From NCBI GenBank assembly GCA_947632175.1, contig CANROC010000003.1, forward strand, positions 149,889 to 213,888: a stretch of 64,000 nucleotides of DNA. The letters are read 5' to 3'. This stretch comes from an uncultured Oscillospiraceae bacterium (GTDB lineage: Bacteria; Bacillota; Clostridia; Oscillospirales; Oscillospiraceae). Under the pieces are notes generated by a model, which was not told where the DNA came from, did no database searches, and saw nothing but the letters and a program-made list of their open reading frames with translations. Positions within the stretch are counted from its first letter, which is position 1, and the number at the start of each line of letters is the position of its first letter. Below, piece by piece: positions 59,462 to 64,000 of the stretch. The position numbers and the translations under genes are program-made.

Positions 59462-61384
59462 TCACCGCTCGTCCGGGACGCGGGTGTTGAAGAAAAGAGC
59501 GGCTTCTAAGAGGAGCATGACGGTGGCGGTGCTCCAGAGGGTCAGAACGCCCGTGACGGCCAGCACGGCGCACACAAGGCGCACGGCGGCGGAGATGAGG
59601 AAAGAAAGGCGGCTGTTGCGCCGCAGGGCGTGCGCCACGCCGATGGCGGCGGGGAGGGTAGCGAGCTTCCCGGAGGCGATGACGAGGTCAGGGAAGACGG
59701 CGCTTTCCTCGCACAGCGTTCCCATGCCCACGCCCACGTTGGCGATCTCCAGAAGCTCCCTATCCCCGATGTCGGCGCTGACGAAAGCGAGGCGGTCGTC
59801 CGGCTCCTGGCTGTCCAGGATGTACTGAAGGCGCGAGAGCTTGTCCCCGGGGCGGCAGTCGGAGTAGACCTCCGTGATGCCGATGCCCCGGCCAAGGGTG
59901 GTGGCGCTGAGGGCGTTGTCCCCGGTCATCAGGGCCACGTTGGCGACCCCCTCGCCCCGGAGGGCCTTCACCGCTTCCGCGGCATCGGCGCGGGCGGTGT
60001 CCTCAAAGTCCACGCGTCCCACCAGGGTCTTCCCCACCGCCACGAAAAGACAGGTCTTTCCCGGCATGTAGAAGTCGCCCTTGACGCCCAGCTCCTCCAT
60101 AAAGTCGATGTTGCCGGCGGCGACGATGCTCAGTCCGTCCAGCATCACCACCGTCCCGTATCCCGGCTTCTCCCGGTGGCGCTCCACACGGGCCCGGTCC
60201 GGCGTAAAGCCGGCGCGGCGGCGCACCGCCGCGTGGAGGGGATGGTCGGACCACGCCCCGGCGTAGGCGGCCAGGTAGAGAAGCTGTTCCTCGCTGAGCC
60301 GCACCGGGTCTATGCCCGCCACCTCATAGTTCCCGTCCGTCAGGGTGCCGGACTTGGAGAAAAGGACGCTGGTGACCTGGGCCGCGGCGGCCGCCGCGCC
60401 CGAACCGGAGAAGAAGATGCCCTGGGAAACGCAGGAGTCCGCGCCGTTCAGGGCGTTCATCACAGCGGCGGTCTCCCCGCAATAGATCCCCACGGCCAAA
60501 AGCGCCGCGGCGCGGCCGATCCACACCGCAAAGCCCGCGTCCGAAAGAAGCGGCACGATCCCGCCGATCAAAACTCCCACGCCAAGAAGGCCCAGAAGCA
60601 GCATTCTGTCCAGCGCCCGCTCCTGCACAATGGGCTTTAAGCGCTTGCCGGCAATCTCCCGCAGCTGGTTGTCCACGCGCTTGCGCTCGTTCTCTCCCAG
60701 CTCCTCCATGGCGGCCTCCAGCCGGTCGTAGACAAGGCGCAGCTCGTGGCCCGTGAAGGCGTCCAGCACCGCGCCCAGGAGGTTGAAGATAATGGCGGCG
60801 ATCACCGCCTCCACCACCCCGCCGCACAAGGCCAGCACTGCGCAGGCGGCGATCATGACGAGGCAAGGCGGGATCCGTCCCCGGTCGCTGAGAATATCCA
60901 GCCCGTCCAGGGCCATGGGCGCGCAGGCGACGATGAGCGCCAAGGTCATGACGACACGCCACGCCGCACCCTCCAGCTTCGCGGCCGCGGCGATACCGGC
61001 CAGCACCGCCGCCACGGCCAGGATGCCCAAAAATGCCAACGTCTCCACGGGGACCTCCGGGACGGACCTTGTCCGCCGCTCCCGTTTGGGGCGCTCCGGG
61101 CGCTCCTCCTCCATGAAGTCGGCAAAATCATCGTCCCCGTCCTCCGGCGGCTCCTCCTGGGGCCCTTCCGGGTATTCCCGGGCGGCGGCCTCGTCGGAAA
61201 GCTCCGGCGGGAGGGTAAAAGGCTCCTCCGCCGTCTCCGGCGGTTCCGCCTCCCGCTCCGGCTCTCCGGGCGCATCCTGCCCGTCGCCGAAGTCCTCTTT
61301 TAAAATCTCCTCCAGGTCATACTCCTGGGAGGGCTCCACGGTCTTCAGCTCCTCGGAGAGCTTTTCAAGCTCCAATTCTTCCAT
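59462..61384 (-). CDS. P-type ATPase-like protein without its catalytic Asp
   Basis: 640 residues. An acidic disordered N-terminus (about 1-110) leads to membrane spans and a P-type ATPase core. The phosphorylation motif DKTGT reads SKSGT (343-347; codon TCC at 60356), the metal-site CPC is absent (GIYCGET), and the GDGxND loop is changed to SADIGDREL, while TGDN is kept. It cannot form the phosphoenzyme and is therefore a pseudo-pump, perhaps regulatory or a membrane scaffold. Confidence 0.7.
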   Translation of the reverse strand: MEELELEKLSEELKTVEPSQEYDLEEILKEDFGDGQDAPGEPEREAEPPETAEEPFTLPPELSDEAAAREYPEGPQEEPPEDGDDDFADFMEEERPERPKRERRTRSVPEVPVETLAFLGILAVAAVLAGIAAAAKLEGAAWRVVMTLALIVACAPMALDGLDILSDRGRIPPCLVMIAACAVLALCGGVVEAVIAAIIFNLLGAVLDAFTGHELRLVYDRLEAAMEELGENERKRVDNQLREIAGKRLKPIVQERALDRMLLLGLLGVGVLIGGIVPLLSDAGFAVWIGRAAALLAVGIYCGETAAVMNALNGADSCVSQGIFFSGSGAAAAAAQVTSVLFSKSGTLTDGNYEVAGIDPVRLSEEQLLYLAAYAGAWSDHPLHAAVRRRAGFTPDRARVERHREKPGYGTVVMLDGLSIVAAGNIDFMEELGVKGDFYMPGKTCLFVAVGKTLVGRVDFEDTARADAAEAVKALRGEGVANVALMTGDNALSATTLGRGIGITEVYSDCRPGDKLSRLQYILDSQEPDDRLAFVSADIGDRELLEIANVGVGMGTLCEESAVFPDLVIASGKLATLPAAIGVAHALRRNSRLSFLISAAVRLVCAVLAVTGVLTLWSTATVMLLLEAALFFNTRVPDER

Positions 61385-61474
61385 GGCGTCACCGGCCCTC
61401 TCTTTTTAGTAAATGGTTTGGGAGCGGACTTGGCGCTTCGACACCAAACCGCTCCCCAAACGGTCAAAATTTTC

Positions 61475-62443
61475 TTATGCCTTGCCGGCACAGCCCAGCA
61501 CGTCGATGAGCTTGTGGGTCACGATGGCCTTGATGTTGGCGCGGGCGGGCGTCAGATACTGGCGCGGGTCGAAGTGGTCCGGGTGCTCCGCGAAATACTT
61601 GCGGATGGAGCCGGTCATGGCAAGCCTAAGGTCGGAGTCGATGTTGATCTTGCACACCGACAGCGTGGCGGCCTTGCGAAGCTGCTCCTCGGGGATGCCC
61701 ACCGCGTCGGGCATCTTGCCGCCGTTTTCGTTGATCATCTTCACGAACTCCTGGGGCACGGAGGACGAGCCGTGGAGCACGATGGGGAAGCCGGGAAGAC
61801 GGCGGGAGACCTCCTCCAGGATGTCAAACCGCAGGGGAGGCGGCACGAGAATGCCCTGCTCGTTGCGGGTACACTGGGCGGCGGTGAACTTGTAAGCGCC
61901 GTGGCTGGTGCCGATGGCGATGGCCAGGGAGTCGCACCCGGTCTTCTGGACGAACTCCTCCACCTCCTCGGGGCGGGTGTAGCTGGAATCCTCGGCGGAG
62001 ACGTTGACCTCGTCCTCCACGCCGGCGAGAGAACCAAGCTCGGCCTCCACGACGACGCCGTGGTCGTGGGCGTACTCGACGACCTTGCGGGTGATGGCGA
62101 TGTTCTCGGCGAAGGGCTTGGAGCTGGCGTCGATCATGACGGAGGTGAAGCCGCCGTCGATGCAGGACTTGCAGGTCTCAAAATCCGGGCCGTGGTCCAG
62201 GTGCAGGGCGATGGGGATGTCGGGGCACTCGATGACGGCGGCCTCCACCAGCTTCACAAGATAGGTGTGGTTGGCGTAGGCGCGGGCGCCCTTGCTGACC
62301 TGGAGGATCAGCGGCGCGTGCTGTTCCCGGGCGGCCTCGGTGATGCCCTGGACGATCTCCATGTTGTTCACGTTGAAAGCGCCGACGGCGTAGCCGCCGT
62401 CATAGGCTTTTTTAAACATCTCGGTGGTGGTGGTTAACGGCAT
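61475..62443 (-). CDS. fba: Class II fructose-bisphosphate aldolase
   Basis: 322 residues behind ATAGGAGCTGATTCATT. It has GAFNVNNMEIVQGI, HLDHGPDFE (zinc His and catalytic Asp), GFTSVMIDASSKPFAENI, VEAELGSLAGVEDE and GTSHGAYK. It cleaves fructose-1,6-bisphosphate in glycolysis. Downstream is the pseudo P-type ATPase. Confidence 0.95.
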   Translation of the reverse strand: MPLTTTTEMFKKAYDGGYAVGAFNVNNMEIVQGITEAAREQHAPLILQVSKGARAYANHTYLVKLVEAAVIECPDIPIALHLDHGPDFETCKSCIDGGFTSVMIDASSKPFAENIAITRKVVEYAHDHGVVVEAELGSLAGVEDEVNVSAEDSSYTRPEEVEEFVQKTGCDSLAIAIGTSHGAYKFTAAQCTRNEQGILVPPPLRFDILEEVSRRLPGFPIVLHGSSSVPQEFVKMINENGGKMPDAVGIPEEQLRKAATLSVCKINIDSDLRLAMTGSIRKYFAEHPDHFDPRQYLTPARANIKAIVTHKLIDVLGCAGKA

Positions 62444-62485
62444 AATGAATCAGCTCCTATGTAGATTTGTGGGGTCTATGGAGCT

Positions 62486-62513
62486 ATTATACCATATCCT
62501 CCCGCCAATTCAA
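62486..62513 (-). promoter_or_regulatory. Promoter of fba
   Basis: Minus strand TTGAAT (62513-62508), 16 bp, TATAAT (62491-62486). Confidence 0.7.
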
Positions 62514-62533
62514 GTGGATAAATCAAAAAAGGG

Positions 62534-63922
62534 TTACAAAAGCTTCTCCCCCACGACGCCCATCTGCGCTGTGTCCGGTTTCCAGTTGAAGGTGATGTCC
62601 ACGATGCTCCTTTCGCCGGCCAGCAGATACCGGTTTTGCCTCTCCCCTGTTTCGGCGTCCGTCAGGACCCAGGCCCTGACCGCCCCCCAGGAGGCGGGGT
62701 CCGTGGGGAGCCATTCCCCGTCTCCGGCCTTATATTCCCTGAGCTTGGCGTTTACGCAGAAGTCGTAGAGAAACGGCATCTTCACGCTGACGATCTCATA
62801 CTCCAGCCGTGGAAGCTTCAGCCGATTCGGGACATCCCGGCGGGGGTACTGATCGTATTCAAAGCGCCCCAGGAAGATGGACTCGTCGCCGTCTCTCTCG
62901 CGGCTATAGTCCTCCGTGTCCGCGTCCATGAGATCGTCGATGACCAGCGGGAGCTCGTCCCGATAGAGATACCAAACTTGGCCCTGGTACTCGTATGTCT
63001 CCGTCCGGGCGTCCTTCCCCAGGGGGAATCTCCCGCTGGAGACGCCACTCACCGTGAAAAGGACCAGAGAAAAGGTGCCCACCGTGCCCAGGATAAAGGG
63101 CACCGCGTAGGTCAGGACCCGGTTTAAATTCTTGGGGGCCTTGAGCCGCCGGAGAAGCGCCCGTATCCCCCAGGTCAGCGCCGAAACGCCCGCCATACAC
63201 AGGGTCATCAATGCTAAGATGACGAGAAAGAGGCTGTCCGCCCGGAGGGCAAGGATCACCAGCAGAAAGAGGACCGTCAAGCACGCCAAAAGAAAGACGG
63301 CGGTTTGGAGCCTTCTGTGGCTTTTCGTGTTCAGAAATTCCCCCCGCCGCGCCGCCTTCAATGCCTTTCTCCGCCAGGAGGCGTAGCTCCAGAGCTCCGT
63401 GACAGCCAATACCGCCACAAGGATAAAGAGGACCGTGGAGCAGGTCCACAGGGAGCTGGACAGGCGGTAGAGGGGCCTTGTGACAAGGTCAACGACGAGC
63501 ATCAAAAACTGCATGAGACAGCACGCCAACAGAATGAAGTAGGAAGGCAGGTAGACGCGCTTCGCCGTGCGGTGGAGCGTCTCCACCTCGGTCAAGGGGT
63601 CCGTGTTGATAGGTACAGCGTTAGGGTTTTCGTTATAGAAGATTTGCAGCTGCGCGTTGGAGCAGGCCAGCTTCCAGCCCGTCTTCTCGCAAAACTCCTG
63701 AAACGTCAGCTCCCCCTCCGTGGGCTCCGGGTCGAACATGGAGGCCCGGGGATAGAAGGTCACGGCAAACCTGACCTTGCGGGGCTCGCATTTTCTGTAC
63801 CGCCAGAGGCCCCCCGTCTTCTCCACCATCCATCCCTGGGCGGCCATGTCCTCCAAATGGCGCTCCATGCCGGTGTGGTCAAAAAAGGAAAATCGCTCCA
63901 GCCTTCTCTTTGTCTCTTTCAT
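62534..63922 (-). CDS. DUF2812 membrane protein
   Basis: 462 residues from ATG 63922. The N-terminus (FSFFDHTGMERHLEDMAAQGW, VRFAVTFYPRASMFDPEPTEGEL, FCEKTGWKL) is DUF2812; then come about five membrane spans and a C-terminal soluble part. DUF2812 genes usually follow a PadR-type regulator, which would lie just beyond the window. Function unknown. Confidence 0.8.
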   Translation of the reverse strand: MKETKRRLERFSFFDHTGMERHLEDMAAQGWMVEKTGGLWRYRKCEPRKVRFAVTFYPRASMFDPEPTEGELTFQEFCEKTGWKLACSNAQLQIFYNENPNAVPINTDPLTEVETLHRTAKRVYLPSYFILLACCLMQFLMLVVDLVTRPLYRLSSSLWTCSTVLFILVAVLAVTELWSYASWRRKALKAARRGEFLNTKSHRRLQTAVFLLACLTVLFLLVILALRADSLFLVILALMTLCMAGVSALTWGIRALLRRLKAPKNLNRVLTYAVPFILGTVGTFSLVLFTVSGVSSGRFPLGKDARTETYEYQGQVWYLYRDELPLVIDDLMDADTEDYSRERDGDESIFLGRFEYDQYPRRDVPNRLKLPRLEYEIVSVKMPFLYDFCVNAKLREYKAGDGEWLPTDPASWGAVRAWVLTDAETGERQNRYLLAGERSIVDITFNWKPDTAQMGVVGEKLL

Positions 63923-63933
63923 TGTAATCACCA

Positions 63934-63996
63934 TGCCGGTGCGGCACCGGCACAAATAGGGATGAAAACAGATGCCGCAAAATTATCTGTTTTCAG
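63934..63996. promoter_or_regulatory. Two palindromes at the DUF2812 start
   Basis: TGCCGGTGC-G-GCACCGGCA (63934-63952) and TGAAAACAGAT (63963-63973) with ATCTGTTTTCA (63985-63995). The second is a hairpin; both may be operators of a PadR-type regulator. Confidence 0.4.
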
Positions 63997-64000
63997 GTAT

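Noticed and set aside
61414..61461. Inverted repeat GTTTGGGAGCGG / CCGCTCCCCAAAC after fba
   Set aside because: A real dyad, but neither strand has a T-run directly after it, so I did not call a terminator.

Overview
The window looks like chromosome from a spore-forming, fairly GC-rich Clostridia (Oscillospiraceae-like) bacterium. Spore genes (cotJ cluster, cwlD-type amidase, spoIIM), a class II aldolase, a membrane pyrophosphatase, yajC/tgt and NAD biosynthesis genes support this; I cannot name the species. Two mobile elements of visibly lower GC are inserted in the GC-rich backbone.

Positions 1 to about 25,266 are the right part of a large element; its left end is outside the window. It holds about 40 mostly unrecognised small genes, all on the + strand, each with a strong ribosome binding site, and ends in a large serine recombinase (23672-25225). 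The recombinase abuts cotJC, whose 3' third is missing, so the element is inserted inside a spore-coat gene. The genes fall into transcription units that end in hairpin terminators. Eight units begin with the same 28-30 bp motif (CGTATATAT-like start, TAA at positions 13-15, GG at the end, dyad in the 3' half). Several gene families are duplicated inside the element, and it shows decay: an in-frame TAG, two likely homopolymer frameshifts, gene-tail remnants and ORFs without a start codon. Recognisable proteins are a HipA-like kinase, a YopX-like protein, a DUF6273-like protein, a lipoprotein and zinc-ribbon proteins.

Positions 25.3-28.5 kb carry host genes: truncated cotJC, a fused cotJA-cotJB, a cwlD-type amidase and radA. 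Positions 28,506-35,290 are a complete filamentous phage (inovirus) of about 6.7 kb. It has a rolling-circle Rep, a Cro/CI-type repressor with four or five copies of a 19-bp operator, a run of very small single-membrane-span proteins including two tandem coat paralogues, a secreted Ser-rich protein and a Zot-type ATPase. It has no integrase. It is bounded by 40-bp direct repeats containing a dif-like site, and the next host gene is a Xer-type tyrosine recombinase, so it probably integrates with host Xer recombination. A D-armless tRNA-like fold lies between rep and the structural genes.

Positions 35.3-64 kb are host genes: Xer recombinase, beta-propeller protein, radical SAM protein, nadB-nadC, an APH-fold kinase, xerD, spoIIM, a TIGR04086-like protein, yajC, tgt, a phosphodiester glycosidase, an aspartyl protease, an O6-alkylguanine methyltransferase, an FAD/Rieske oxidoreductase broken by TAG, an esterase plus ATP-grasp pair, a GH43 enzyme, hppA, a nitroreductase, a radical SAM protein, a DUF6514-like gene behind two Spo0A boxes, a metallopeptidase, a P-type ATPase homologue without its catalytic Asp, fba and a DUF2812 membrane protein. 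I saw no rRNA, canonical tRNA or CRISPR array.
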